This document shows, piece by piece, positions 17,570 through 26,236 of a DNA stretch of 64,000 bases. The stretch comes from Clostridium frigoris. GTDB taxonomy: Bacteria > Bacillota > Clostridia > Clostridiales > Clostridiaceae. Position 1 is the first letter of the stretch, and each line of letters begins with the position of its first letter. The stretch lies in assembly GCF_018861865.1 (NCBI RefSeq), contig NZ_JAHLDV010000001.1:124001-188000 (forward strand), written 5' to 3'. The translations under genes were made by a program, and so were the position numbers. The notes beneath the pieces were generated by a model. It had not been told where the DNA came from, did no database searches, and saw only the letters and a list, made by a program, of their open reading frames with translations.

Positions 17570-18520
17570 TTACTGTGCATCATATTGTTTTGTTAATTGT
17601 TGTTTTCCTGTAACTTTACTATTAGCATCCATTTTGCATGTATTTTTAGCTTCTTGCGACGTAAAATATACATTTCCATCAACTTTAGTATCTATCAACT
17701 GAAAGTTATTTGCGCTAATGTAAAGATCCCCTTTAAAAGTTCCGTGTTCCATACTGGTTTGAGTACTTTTAATAGTTAATTTTGGTACTGCTAAAGTAAA
17801 TCTATCTCCTATGTTCTTAGCTTTGTCTAGACTGTAAAGATTTATCTTACGTTCCAAAAGAGCTTTATCATTTCTAAACTCACCATCAACTACAAGGTTT
17901 TTGTTTATAGTTAGGCTTTTTTCCATATTAATAATCTGTGTACCATTTTTACTTATTGCCTTTTCAAAAGCAATCGCAGTGTTTACTCTATTTGAAGTTG
18001 TTACTAATTCCTTTTTTCCAGTAACTTTGCTTTTAGCATCCATTTTACATGTATTTTTAGCTTCAGTTGTAGTAAAATATACATTTCCCTTCACTGTAGT
18101 ATCTATTAACTGAAAATGGCTTGATGACACATATAGATCACCTTTGAAGGTTCCATGTTCCATACTTGTTTTAGGACTATTAATAGTTAATTTTGGCACA
18201 GTTAAAATAAATTTAGCAGTTATGCTCTTGTTTTTATCTTGACTATATAGATTTATATTACGTCCTATAACACTTTTATCTTTTTTGAACTCACCGTTAA
18301 CTACAAGATTTTTATCACTAGTTATGTTCTTTTTCAAATTAATAATCCATGTACCATTGCTACTTATGGCCTTTTCAAATTCATTTGCCGTACTTACCAT
18401 TGAAGTTGCGGTTATTACCTTTGGCGTTGTTTTAGGTATTTGAGTTGGAACTTTCATGTTACACCCAACTAGTAATATGCTTAATATAGCCGATGTTAAT
18501 AATATGGTTTTTGATTTCAT
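17570..18520 (-). CDS. Lipoprotein with two tandem ~130-residue repeats, function unknown
   Basis: 316 residues. A lipoprotein signal peptide ends in LLVGC (cleavage before about Cys20). Two repeats of roughly 130 residues follow (about 44-175 and 178-310). Both contain FEKAIS.NGT, NKNLVV.GEF, NLYS.DK, VPKLTI and TSMEHGTFKGDLY, then NVYFT, EAKNTCKMDA and SKVTGK. The repeated short beta-like units (LTI.S, GTFKGDLY, FQLIDT.V.GNVYF) suggest a beta-helix surface domain. I do not recognise the family. A good GGAGG site precedes the ATG. Monocistronic. Confidence 0.8.
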   Translation of the reverse strand: MKSKTILLTSAILSILLVGCNMKVPTQIPKTTPKVITATSMVSTANEFEKAISSNGTWIINLKKNITSDKNLVVNGEFKKDKSVIGRNINLYSQDKNKSITAKFILTVPKLTINSPKTSMEHGTFKGDLYVSSSHFQLIDTTVKGNVYFTTTEAKNTCKMDAKSKVTGKKELVTTSNRVNTAIAFEKAISKNGTQIINMEKSLTINKNLVVDGEFRNDKALLERKINLYSLDKAKNIGDRFTLAVPKLTIKSTQTSMEHGTFKGDLYISANNFQLIDTKVDGNVYFTSQEAKNTCKMDANSKVTGKQQLTKQYDAQ

Positions 18521-18689
18521 TAAAAATCCTCCTTATTAATAAAATAATTTTTTCTTTGAATATAGTATAACCAAAAAATAAAAATTCATGTTTAATAAAA
18601 AAATTAAACCATTATTCACATATATAAACATATTTTCAATACTAATTTAATATATTGTTTTTTACAACATCAAAATGTTTCAAAAAATA

Positions 18690-18734
18690 TTAAACGGCTA
18701 AAGCCTTTTTATATTTAAGGCTTTAGCCGTTTAA
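18690..18734 (-). terminator. Terminator of the cvfB operon
   Basis: 18-bp perfect stem (TTAAACGGCTAAAGCCTT with 18717-18734), loop of 9 nt, located 15 nt after the cvfB stop on the minus strand. Confidence 0.85.
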
Positions 18735-18748
18735 GTAATTTCTATTAT

Positions 18749-19645
18749 TTATTCTTTTTCTATTTCTTCTAATTTAGTCTCTTGTTCTTCTAATTTAACA
18801 TCTTGTTCTATTAATCTAGTACCATCTGTGTCTTGGATAATCCAGCCACTTTTCATAAGCCCACCTAATGCCCTTTTAAATGCATTTTTACTGGTTTTAA
18901 ATGTTTTCTTTATATCATCTGGAGAACTTTTATCATTGTATACCATAGAACCACCAGACTTATCTAAGAATTCTATTATTTGACGTTCAACTAAATCTCT
19001 TTCTTCTAGTCTTGGTTTTCTTGCTGTTACGTCCATTTTCCCATCTTCATAATATTTCTGTACTCTAACAGTTAGCCTGTCTCCAGGTATAACATTCGCA
19101 TAATTCTCGTTTCTTAGAATAACAGCTCTATAAATATCATCAATAGCTATCATTAATGTACCATTAGTCTGGATTCCGTATACTGTACCCTCCACTTCAT
19201 CATCAATTTCATATGAATCTGTATCATATAAATATTTATCAATAAAAGTAGTAGCTGCAAGTCTTCCAGTCTTATCTAAATATATATAGAAAAGATATTT
19301 TTTACCTGTTTCTAAACTATAATTTTCCTCTTTAAAAGGGACCAATATATCTCTTTCTAAACCAATTTCAACAAAACTTCCTATTGTAGTCATATCAACT
19401 ACCTTAAGATAAGCTAAATCACCAACTTTTGCCATTGGTCTTTTCAAAGTTGCAATTAATCTATCACTTGAGTCCCTATATATAAACGCTTCAACTTCAT
19501 CGTCAATTTTAAGGGCTCTACCTACTGTACTTTTCATTGGTAATAATACATCATCATCCGTATTATCTGTCTCAGCCCCCAAGTAGTAACCAAAATCTGC
19601 CCTTCTAACTACTTTTAGACTATTAATATCTCCAATTTTTATCAT
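18749..19645 (-). CDS. cvfB: S1-like RNA-binding protein, CvfB/YitL family
   Basis: 298 residues. Three S1-type OB-fold RNA-binding modules (about 1-65, 70-135, 145-210) are followed by a winged-helix domain (about 220-280, DIKKTFKTSKNAFKRALGGLMKSGWI), the CvfB architecture. CvfB affects virulence-factor and stress-gene expression in Firmicutes. The exact target is unknown. The protein ends in an acidic tail repeating KLEEQET/KLEEIEK. RBS GGTAGGGG precedes the ATG. It follows the sulfoxide reductase gene by 19 nt, in one transcription unit. Confidence 0.9.
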   Translation of the reverse strand: MIKIGDINSLKVVRRADFGYYLGAETDNTDDDVLLPMKSTVGRALKIDDEVEAFIYRDSSDRLIATLKRPMAKVGDLAYLKVVDMTTIGSFVEIGLERDILVPFKEENYSLETGKKYLFYIYLDKTGRLAATTFIDKYLYDTDSYEIDDEVEGTVYGIQTNGTLMIAIDDIYRAVILRNENYANVIPGDRLTVRVQKYYEDGKMDVTARKPRLEERDLVERQIIEFLDKSGGSMVYNDKSSPDDIKKTFKTSKNAFKRALGGLMKSGWIIQDTDGTRLIEQDVKLEEQETKLEEIEKE

Positions 19646-19664
19646 TTAATATCCCCTACCTTTT

Positions 19665-20162
19665 TTAAACTTTTGACCAATCTATATATTTGTTAAGAAT
19701 ATCTACAAATTCGACTAAATACTTTTCTTCTAGCTTTGTAAATCTTCCTATCTCTTGGCTATCTAAATCTAAAACTCCATAAACTACATCATCTTTTATT
19801 ATAGGTATAACAATTTCTGAATTTGTTGAAGAGTCACAAGCAATATGTCCTAAGAAATCATGAACATTTTCTACAAGTTGAGGTTTTTTTTGAGTTACAG
19901 CCGCTCCACATACTCCCTTGCCTACTTCTACTCTATTACAAGCCGGAAGTCCTTGAAACATTCCAAGAATTAATGTGTTACCACGAAGTATGTAAAAACC
20001 TGCCCAATTCACCCTATCCATAATTGCTTTAATTATTGCCGTTGCATTACACAAATTTGCTAGGTCATTTTTTTCTGAGCTAAGCTGCCCTTCTAAAAGG
20101 ATGAGCATATATTTATATTTCTGCTCACTTGTCATCTTTTCTACTGCATTTAATTTTATCAT
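19665..20162 (-). CDS. msrC: Free methionine-(R)-sulfoxide reductase (GAF domain)
   Basis: 165 residues, a single GAF domain. The three cysteines of the fRMsr family are present: Cys75 (LPACNRVEV), Cys85 (GKGVCGAAV) and Cys109 (HIACDSSTNSEI). WAGFYIL and VPLIDLDSQ-like GVLDLDSQEIGRF are further signatures. It reduces free methionine-R-sulfoxide using thioredoxin and so repairs oxidised methionine. A GGAG site precedes the ATG. It is cotranscribed with cvfB downstream and probably with the carbonic anhydrase upstream (36-nt gap). Confidence 0.9.
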   Translation of the reverse strand: MIKLNAVEKMTSEQKYKYMLILLEGQLSSEKNDLANLCNATAIIKAIMDRVNWAGFYILRGNTLILGMFQGLPACNRVEVGKGVCGAAVTQKKPQLVENVHDFLGHIACDSSTNSEIVIPIIKDDVVYGVLDLDSQEIGRFTKLEEKYLVEFVDILNKYIDWSKV

Positions 20163-20198
20163 TTTTCTAGCTCCTTCAATCTTTTACTCCATAATTAA

Positions 20199-20705
20199 TT
20201 ATTTTGCAATATATTTCATTGAAAGTTCTACATAATGATTTGCATTTTCCTTTATGCTTTGCTTTTCCTCAACTGTTAGTGTTCTTATAACCCTTGCTGG
20301 CACTCCCATACATAAAACGCCGGATGGTATTTTTTTCCCCTGCGTAACTAAGCTACCCGCTCCAATTATAGTATACTCTCCTATTTCTGCACCATTCAGA
20401 ATTGTGCTTCCCATTCCAACTAAAGTATAATTTTCAATTGTACAACCATGTATTATAGCATTATGTCCTATAGTTACATAATCTCCGATATTAACAGCAA
20501 AATCATCATCATTATGAATCGTTACATTATCTTGAACATTTGTATAAGCACCTATAGACATAGAATTCAAATCACCTCTTAATACAGCTCCAAACCAAAT
20601 GCTGCTATACTCTCCTATATCTACATTTCCTATAACGTCTGCGCTACTAGCAATAAAAGTATTTTTGTTTATATTCGGGATTTGTCCATCGAATTGATGT
20701 ATCAT
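20199..20705 (-). CDS. Gamma-class carbonic anhydrase-like protein
   Basis: 168 residues forming a left-handed beta-helix of hexapeptide repeats (SSADVIGNVDIGEYSSIW onward) with a C-terminal helix. The three His that bind metal in gamma carbonic anhydrases are present: IHNDDD, and both His in TIGHNAIIHGC. RGDLN and QDNVTIH are the usual flanking motifs. Members (YrdA/PaaY group) are often annotated as transferases, and activity as an anhydrase is not certain. The frame opens at 20768, but GAGGTGAGG precedes the ATG at 20705 (MIHQF), which fits family N termini. Confidence 0.88.
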   Translation of the reverse strand: MIHQFDGQIPNINKNTFIASSADVIGNVDIGEYSSIWFGAVLRGDLNSMSIGAYTNVQDNVTIHNDDDFAVNIGDYVTIGHNAIIHGCTIENYTLVGMGSTILNGAEIGEYTIIGAGSLVTQGKKIPSGVLCMGVPARVIRTLTVEEKQSIKENANHYVELSMKYIAK

Positions 20706-20858
20706 AATTTCATCCTCACCTCTTCCATAATAATAAATACAATATCTTGTTATATAATAAGCATACATTTATTATACTACATTACATGTTAAATAAGCCC
20801 GTAATTAGTCATAATTTGAGTTAATTTATTATTTGATTTTTCGTAAAAAATATTATAT

Positions 20859-20906
20859 AATACCATATGTAGTAGCAAATGTTTTTCAACTACTACATAT
20901 GGTATT
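20859..20906. promoter_or_regulatory. 17-bp perfect inverted repeat in the nrdJ upstream region
   Basis: AATACCATATGTAGTAG (20859-20875) pairs exactly with 20890-20906, loop 14 nt, followed by TTTATTT on the plus strand. It lies between divergent genes, so it is not an ordinary end-of-operon terminator. It could be an attenuator in the nrdJ leader or an operator. Confidence 0.6.
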
Positions 20907-20924
20907 TTATTTAAAAATACATAA

Positions 20925-20963
20925 AATATACCTAAATAATTAAAATAACTACTTAGGTATATT
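20925..20963. promoter_or_regulatory. 11-bp inverted repeat in the nrdJ upstream region
   Basis: AATATACCTAA (20925-20935) and TTAGGTATATT (20953-20963), 17-nt loop, 19 nt after the first inverted repeat. It does not resemble the NrdR box. Confidence 0.55.
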
Positions 20964-21019
20964 AATTTCAAACATACAGAATTATATTTTACATGATTTA
21001 AGATTAATATGCAACTAAT

Positions 21020-21059
21020 AGGAGGTGTCTATACTAGTTTTTTTAAGCTAGTATTCATT
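21020..21059 (+). promoter_or_regulatory. nrdJ Shine-Dalgarno with hairpin spacer
   Basis: AGGAGGTG at 21020-21027 is 32 nt before the ATG at 21060, too far for normal initiation. Between them ATACTAGTTT (21031-21040) pairs with AAGCTAGTAT (21045-21054) over 10 pairs (one G-T) with a TTTT loop. Excluding the hairpin, only TCT and TCATT separate SD and ATG, an 8-nt spacing. Confidence 0.65.
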
Positions 21060-24000
21060 ATGGCAGAGATAAAAAATTTGATTAAACGAGTTTTCACAAA
21101 GGAATTAGAAAAGAATAAAGCAATTACTGTTTTTGATTTATTTAATTGGAAAAAGGTAAATGTTTTGTTAAAAGACCATAAAACAAATAAAGTACTTTTA
21201 GACATGAAGGATTTAGAATTTCCAGAAAACTACTCACAAAATTCTTGCGATATAATCGCTTCAAAATATTTTAGAAAATCTGGTCTTAATAATAAAAAAG
21301 GTTATGAGGATAGTATGAAACTTGTAGCTCATAGACTTGTTAATTTTTGGTGTAAATCTTTAATAGACGAGACTATTATTAAATCTAAGGAAGAAGAAAG
21401 TATTGTTTATGATGAATTAATATATGCATTTTTAAATCAAATGTTTGCTCCAAATTCTCCTCAGTGGTTTAACACTGGCCTTAACTTATCTTATGGCATA
21501 AAAGGTGGATCATTAAATAACTTTTATTATGATGAAAAATCAAAAACCATAGTAAAAAGTAAAGATGCTTATACACGAACTCAAGCCTCAGCTTGTTTTA
21601 TTTTATCAATTGAAGATAAATTACTCGGAAAACATTCAATTTCCGAGCAGTATGTAACAGAAACCAAATTGTTTAAAGGTGGTTCTGGTACTGGAACTAA
21701 TTTTTCGAGCATTCGTGGCATTGGAGAAAAATTATCTAGTGGTGGTATTTCCTCAGGTCTCATGAGTTTTTTAAGAGGCCTTGATAGGAATGCTGGTGCA
21801 ATAAAATCTGGCGGAACTACAAGGCGCGCAGCTAAAATGTTATGCCTTGATATAAACCATCCTGAAATAATGGAGTTTATGACCTGGAAAGCTAAAGAAG
21901 AAGATAAAGTAAGGGCTCTAACTAAAATGGGTTATGATGGTAGTTTTGAGGGAGAGGCTTATGAAACTGTTTCTGGTCAAAATGGAAACAATTCTATAAG
22001 ATTCTCAGATGAATTCATGACGAAAGTTGATAATTTATCAAACGAACCCAATAAAACTATTACCCTTAAGGGCAGATGCGACCCAGCGATTGACAACGAT
22101 ATAAGTGTAAAAAAATTATGGGATACCTTTAATGACGCTGCTTGGAAATGTGCAGACCCAGCTCCCCAGTTTGATGACATTTTTAATGCATGGCACACTT
22201 GTCCTGCTGGAGAAGATGGAGAAGTTGGCGCTAAACATAATAGAATTAATTCAACTAATCCTTGTGGAGAATATGCCTTTTTAGATGATACTTCTTGTAA
22301 CTTAGCATCTATTAATATATATAAATTTTATGATGCTAAAACTAAAAAGTTCGATGTAGATGGATATGTACATTTAATAGGACTTACTCAGTTAGTTCTT
22401 GAAGCTTCAATACATTGGGGACAATTTCCAACTGAAGATATAGCAAGAAAAACTTATTTGTTTAGAACCACCGGTCTTGGACTATCAAATTTGGCTTCAT
22501 TATTTATGGTTATGGGCTATCCCTATGACTCTGAAGATGCTAGAAATATAGCATCATCTCTAACTGGAATAATGACTGCGCAGTCTTATTATGTTTCATC
22601 CTTGATTGCCAAGGAATTATCTCCTTTTGAAAAATATGATATCAATAAAGACTACATGCAGATAGTTATAAGAAATCATGCAAGGGCAGCCGGCGCAATA
22701 AAGAGTGACTTTGAAAATCTTAACTATGAACCTATAAAAGTTGATCATGCTATTTTAAATAAAGACTCTTTGGGTGCCATAAGTGAAACTTTAAAAAGTT
22801 GCTGGACAAAAGCATTAAGTAGCGGCGAAAACTATGGTTTTAGAAACGCTCAAGTTACAGTTTTAGCTCCTACTGGTACTATTTCATTTGCTATGGATTG
22901 CGGTGCAACATCTGTAGAACCATATTTCAGTCATTTTGTTTATAAGAAATTATCTGGTGGCGGTTTTATGACCATCGTAAATCCTGTAATTAAAGATTCT
23001 CTTACTAACCTTGGATATACAGAGAGTGAAACAAATGATATTTTTGATTACATTCTAAGAAAAGAAATGGTTGATGAAAACGGCTTTAAATACGAAAAAA
23101 TTGTGGACGGTAAAATCGAGGGTGCTCCTCATTTGAAACGGGAACATTTATCTATATTTGATACAGCAAATAAGTGTGGCAGCGGTAAAAGATATATTTC
23201 ATTTATGGGACACGTTCTTATGATGGCAGCAATAACCCCTATGATATCTGGTTCTATATCAAAGACCGTAAACTTACCTAAAAATGCTACTATTGAAGAT
23301 TTTAAAGAAGTTATATTAACTTCTTGGAAATTAGGCGTAAAAGGTATCGCCTTATATAGAGATGGTTCAAAGGCAAGTCAACCATTAAACACTACACTAT
23401 CCGAGGATAAAGAACTATTACTTGAAGATTTATCATATGATGCTCTTTTAAAGAAAGCAAAATCATTACAAAAAACTTCAAATAAATCACATTCAATTCG
23501 TGAGAAACCAATTGGGATACGTTATGGCACTACTCATCCTGCTCAAATTGAAGATGTGAAAATCTACACTACTGTTAATAGGCGTTCAAATGGAGAGATT
23601 TCTGAAATATATATAACAACAGACAGAGAAGGCACTATTATTACTGGATTACTAAATTCTCTATCTAAAGCAATATCAGTTATGCTTCAACACCACGTTC
23701 CTGCAGATGCTATCTCAAAGATGCTTCGAGGTCAAAAATTTGAACCTTATGGTTTTGTACAAAAACATCCTTATATTAAATCAGTTTCATCTATTTCTGA
23801 CTTGATTAGCAAGATAATTGATATAGAGCTAGGTGACTATAGTAGGTGTCAAATTAAGCCTGACAATTATGAGAACACAAATATTCCAAGTAACCCATTA
23901 ATCCCTGTTGAAAATGAAATTTCAACTACTTTAGAGGGAACTGAAAATGTTGTATCCCCTGCAAGTAAAGATGATGGTAAGATCCAAGGTGAAAGATTGT

Positions 24001-24098
24001 ACTCTGAAACTTGCTCACTTTGCTCAAGTACTAGGCTTGTAAGAAATGGTACTTGTAAAGTTTGCCTTGACTGTGGAACTACAACTGGATGTAGTTAA
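21060..24098 (+). CDS. nrdJ: Vitamin B12-dependent (class II) ribonucleotide reductase
   Basis: 1012 residues. It reduces ribonucleotides to deoxyribonucleotides using adenosylcobalamin to make the thiyl radical. Catalytic segments are present: NSPQWFNTGL near the N terminus, ASACF (redox cysteine, about 179), GGSGTGTNFSSIRG, NPCGE with the radical cysteine (about 402), and LAPTGTISFAMDCG. The C terminus is a zinc-ribbon-like CSLCSSTRLVRNGTCKVC..CGTTTGC that supplies redox-active cysteines. The frame opens with an ATG at 21009 that has no ribosome-binding site. The start at 21060 (MAEIKN) is favoured by the SD-hairpin arrangement. Single gene; two inverted repeats lie upstream. Confidence 0.93.
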   Translation: MAEIKNLIKRVFTKELEKNKAITVFDLFNWKKVNVLLKDHKTNKVLLDMKDLEFPENYSQNSCDIIASKYFRKSGLNNKKGYEDSMKLVAHRLVNFWCKSLIDETIIKSKEEESIVYDELIYAFLNQMFAPNSPQWFNTGLNLSYGIKGGSLNNFYYDEKSKTIVKSKDAYTRTQASACFILSIEDKLLGKHSISEQYVTETKLFKGGSGTGTNFSSIRGIGEKLSSGGISSGLMSFLRGLDRNAGAIKSGGTTRRAAKMLCLDINHPEIMEFMTWKAKEEDKVRALTKMGYDGSFEGEAYETVSGQNGNNSIRFSDEFMTKVDNLSNEPNKTITLKGRCDPAIDNDISVKKLWDTFNDAAWKCADPAPQFDDIFNAWHTCPAGEDGEVGAKHNRINSTNPCGEYAFLDDTSCNLASINIYKFYDAKTKKFDVDGYVHLIGLTQLVLEASIHWGQFPTEDIARKTYLFRTTGLGLSNLASLFMVMGYPYDSEDARNIASSLTGIMTAQSYYVSSLIAKELSPFEKYDINKDYMQIVIRNHARAAGAIKSDFENLNYEPIKVDHAILNKDSLGAISETLKSCWTKALSSGENYGFRNAQVTVLAPTGTISFAMDCGATSVEPYFSHFVYKKLSGGGFMTIVNPVIKDSLTNLGYTESETNDIFDYILRKEMVDENGFKYEKIVDGKIEGAPHLKREHLSIFDTANKCGSGKRYISFMGHVLMMAAITPMISGSISKTVNLPKNATIEDFKEVILTSWKLGVKGIALYRDGSKASQPLNTTLSEDKELLLEDLSYDALLKKAKSLQKTSNKSHSIREKPIGIRYGTTHPAQIEDVKIYTTVNRRSNGEISEIYITTDREGTIITGLLNSLSKAISVMLQHHVPADAISKMLRGQKFEPYGFVQKHPYIKSVSSISDLISKIIDIELGDYSRCQIKPDNYENTNIPSNPLIPVENEISTTLEGTENVVSPASKDDGKIQGERLYSETCSLCSSTRLVRNGTCKVCLDCGTTTGCS

Positions 24099-24168
24099 TA
24101 ACTACATTGCAAATGGCATAATATAGTATATGCCGCCCTGTCAAACCAATTATGACATGTATAAATAC

Positions 24169-24205
24169 AAGGTACTCTTTTAGAAGAGTACCTTTTTATT
24201 TTGAT
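24169..24205 (+). terminator. Terminator of nrdJ
   Basis: AAGGTACTCTT (24169-24179) pairs with AAGAGTACCTT (24184-24194), loop 4 nt, followed by TTTATTTTG. Confidence 0.9.
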
Positions 24206-24250
24206 TTTTTTTCCACCGCCAAACAAGTTTTTTATATAGAAATGTTATTA

Positions 24251-24288
24251 TTGACATCATATGCAAGCAATGTATACTTATAGTATAC
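24251..24288 (+). promoter_or_regulatory. Promoter with overlapping operator-like palindrome upstream of decayed tetR
   Basis: TTGACA (24251-24256), a 16-nt spacer and TATACT (24273-24278) form a near-consensus promoter. The perfect palindrome GTATACT-TAT-AGTATAC (24272-24288) covers the -10 box, as expected of an autoregulated TetR operator. A related half-site, ATATACTT, follows at 24293. Confidence 0.6.
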
Positions 24289-24322
24289 TCGAATATACTT
24301 TACAACCTGGAGGGTAATATCC

Positions 24323-24437
24323 ATGGAAATTATAGAACGCAAGGAAAAAGAACGTTTAGTTCGTAAAAACAGATGATGGATTCAATCTTTTATTAAGGTC
24401 TATTAAATCATCTCTTAGGTTGCTGAAATGTCGTTAA
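24323..24437 (+). pseudogene. Remnant of a TetR family regulator gene
   Basis: GGAGG eight bases before an ATG at 24323 opens a 17-codon frame, MEIIERKEKERLVRKNR, ending in TGA at 24374. This is the typical N terminus of TetR regulators just before their HTH. Another frame from 24372 reads DDGFNLLLRSIKSSLRLLKCR to TAA at 24435-24437, a plausible TetR C terminus. The roughly 150 codons between are missing. It appears that an internal deletion removed the DNA-binding and ligand domains. The gene downstream (FMN-binding protein) is a common neighbour of such regulators. Confidence 0.6.
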
Positions 24438-24455
24438 AAATAAAGGAGATTAGTT

Positions 24456-24860
24456 ATGACTATTGTACGAAAAATAGTATTAGTTGTAATCTGTATAATG
24501 GTTTTGTCGGGTGGATTAATTGGAGGAAAATATTTGATTTCTGTGCATAAATACAAGAAAATAGTAAGTGAACTTAAAATTGGTAGCGTTGATTTATCAA
24601 AGGTTTCTGATGGAATATATACCGGTTCTTGTAATGCAGAATTTGTTGCTGCAAAGGTTTCAGTTACAGTTAAGGATCACAAAATTAAAGATATAATCCT
24701 ACTAAGCCATAAAACTGAAAGAGGAAAAAGTGCAGAGGTTATACCAGGAAATGTAGTTAAGGCTCAAAACCTTCACGTAGATACTATTACAGGCGCAACA
24801 AACAGTAGTAAAGTAATTTTAAAATCCATTGAGATTGCATTAAACGCTGGTAAATCATAA
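24456..24860 (+). CDS. FMN-binding domain protein, membrane anchored
   Basis: 134 residues. One N-terminal membrane helix or signal anchor (residues 6-25) and a single extracytoplasmic FMN-binding domain (about 50-132). DTITGATNSS (109-118) is the covalent flavinylation motif of the NqrC/RnfG type: ApbE would attach FMN to the Thr of GAT (Thr115). Such small proteins carry electrons in extracellular redox or reductase systems. It is likely expressed from the promoter of the decayed tetR upstream. RBS AAAGGAG precedes the ATG. Partner proteins are not encoded next to it. Confidence 0.88.
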   Translation: MTIVRKIVLVVICIMVLSGGLIGGKYLISVHKYKKIVSELKIGSVDLSKVSDGIYTGSCNAEFVAAKVSVTVKDHKIKDIILLSHKTERGKSAEVIPGNVVKAQNLHVDTITGATNSSKVILKSIEIALNAGKS

Positions 24861-24965
24861 ACATATATAAATCTTAACACTTCACTTGATAACCACAAGT
24901 TTGTTCAACTTTCTAGAATATAGTTGAAAAATTAAAAACTTAAAATTAATAATTGTTAAATGTTA

Positions 24966-25000
24966 AAAATCCTGCTAATTAAATAAATTAGCAGGATTTT
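24966..25000 (+). terminator. Terminator of FMN-binding gene
   Basis: AATCCTGCTAATT pairs with AATTAGCAGGATT around a 5-nt loop, followed by TTAAATTT. Confidence 0.8.
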
Positions 25001-25096
25001 AAATTTATTTAAACAGACTTTATATGTGGTATAATATTACTACTCAGTAGACAAATTTCACAGAATTTATTAATTAAGTTTAAGGGAGATGCATCT

Positions 25097-26164
25097 ATGA
25101 AACCAAATGTTAAAAATATAAGCATTTATGATCTAAAACCAAATATGATTTTAACTGAAAATTTAGTACTAGATGGCGTAACTTTAGTTGCAAAGGAAAT
25201 TGCATTAAATAGTTCAGTTATAAAAAAAATAGTAGAGTTCTACCCATCAAACACTGTACACATTTATGTGAGTGGAGAAGAACTCGTAGTTCCTAGTTCA
25301 CAAAATTCAAGAGAGCAAAGTTTAATTCAAACTGAAAATATATTAAATCGCTTTTCAAATAAGATAGATATATTTTTAGATAACCTACAAAAGGATTCGC
25401 AGCCAGATTTAACAGAAATAAAAGTTATGTCTAAAGAAATTTTAGATAATCTTAGCGATTATGGTTCAATTATAAAGAATATAACAAGCTCTAAAAATAT
25501 AGATGAATATCTTACGCGCCACTGTGTAAACGTTGCACTTTTAAGTTCAATGCTAGGAAAGTGGCTTAATTTACCTAAGAATGAATTAACACTCTTGACT
25601 CATACTGCTTTTCTTAGTGATATCGGTAAGACTAAAATTAATCCCACCGTATTAAATAAACCTTCTAAACTTACAAACTTAGAATTTGATGAAGTTAAAA
25701 AGCATTCACTTTATGCTTATGACCTTATAAAAAATATTCCATTATTAGATAAGTCCGTAATTTTAGGTGTTCTTACACATCATGAACGTTTAAATGGGTC
25801 AGGTTATCCTCTTGGTTTAAAAGAAGATAAAATTAGTACTTTTGCAAAAATAATAGCAATTGCAGATACATTTGATGCAATGACATCAGAGCGAGTCTAT
25901 AGCAAGAAACAAAATCCCCTTAAAGTGTTAGAGGTTTTGCAACATGATTGTATTGATTTATTAGATTATAATTATATAACTACCTTTGTAAGACATATGT
26001 CAAACTACTACACGGGTGAAATGGTAAAACTTAATAAAGGTTCTATTGGAAAAATAATTAAAATAGACATAAATAATATATCCAAACCCCTTATATCTGT
26101 TGATTCAAATTTTATAGATTTACAAAAGGAAAAAAATCTATTTATTATAGATATGCTACCCTAA
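25097..26164 (+). CDS. HD-GYP domain protein with altered HD motif
   Basis: 355 residues. An N-terminal region (1-130) precedes an HD-GYP domain of the cyclic-di-GMP phosphodiesterase type (about 135-310). RHCVNVA (His142), KKHS (His203), THHE (His228-His229) and the GYP motif (NGSGYP, 233-238) are kept. However, the HD motif itself reads SDIGK: Ser174-Asp175 replaces His-Asp. The second HD-GYP protein in this window (52738) keeps HDIGK. Loss of this metal ligand suggests reduced or no phosphodiesterase activity, perhaps a c-di-GMP sensor. A GGGAG site precedes the ATG. Monocistronic. Confidence 0.88.
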   Translation: MKPNVKNISIYDLKPNMILTENLVLDGVTLVAKEIALNSSVIKKIVEFYPSNTVHIYVSGEELVVPSSQNSREQSLIQTENILNRFSNKIDIFLDNLQKDSQPDLTEIKVMSKEILDNLSDYGSIIKNITSSKNIDEYLTRHCVNVALLSSMLGKWLNLPKNELTLLTHTAFLSDIGKTKINPTVLNKPSKLTNLEFDEVKKHSLYAYDLIKNIPLLDKSVILGVLTHHERLNGSGYPLGLKEDKISTFAKIIAIADTFDAMTSERVYSKKQNPLKVLEVLQHDCIDLLDYNYITTFVRHMSNYYTGEMVKLNKGSIGKIIKIDINNISKPLISVDSNFIDLQKEKNLFIIDMLP

Positions 26165-26236
26165 TAATTGCATGGACTTATGTACGAATTAGAATTAAAA
26201 TAGAGTTATTCTAATAATAATTTATGAGGTGATTAT

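Noticed and set aside
20789-20971. 60-residue open frame upstream of nrdJ
   Set aside because: It runs straight through both inverted repeats, has no ribosome-binding site and no recognisable sequence.
21009-21059. ATG at 21009 as the start of nrdJ
   Set aside because: It has no Shine-Dalgarno site and would place the strong AGGAGGTG site inside the coding sequence.
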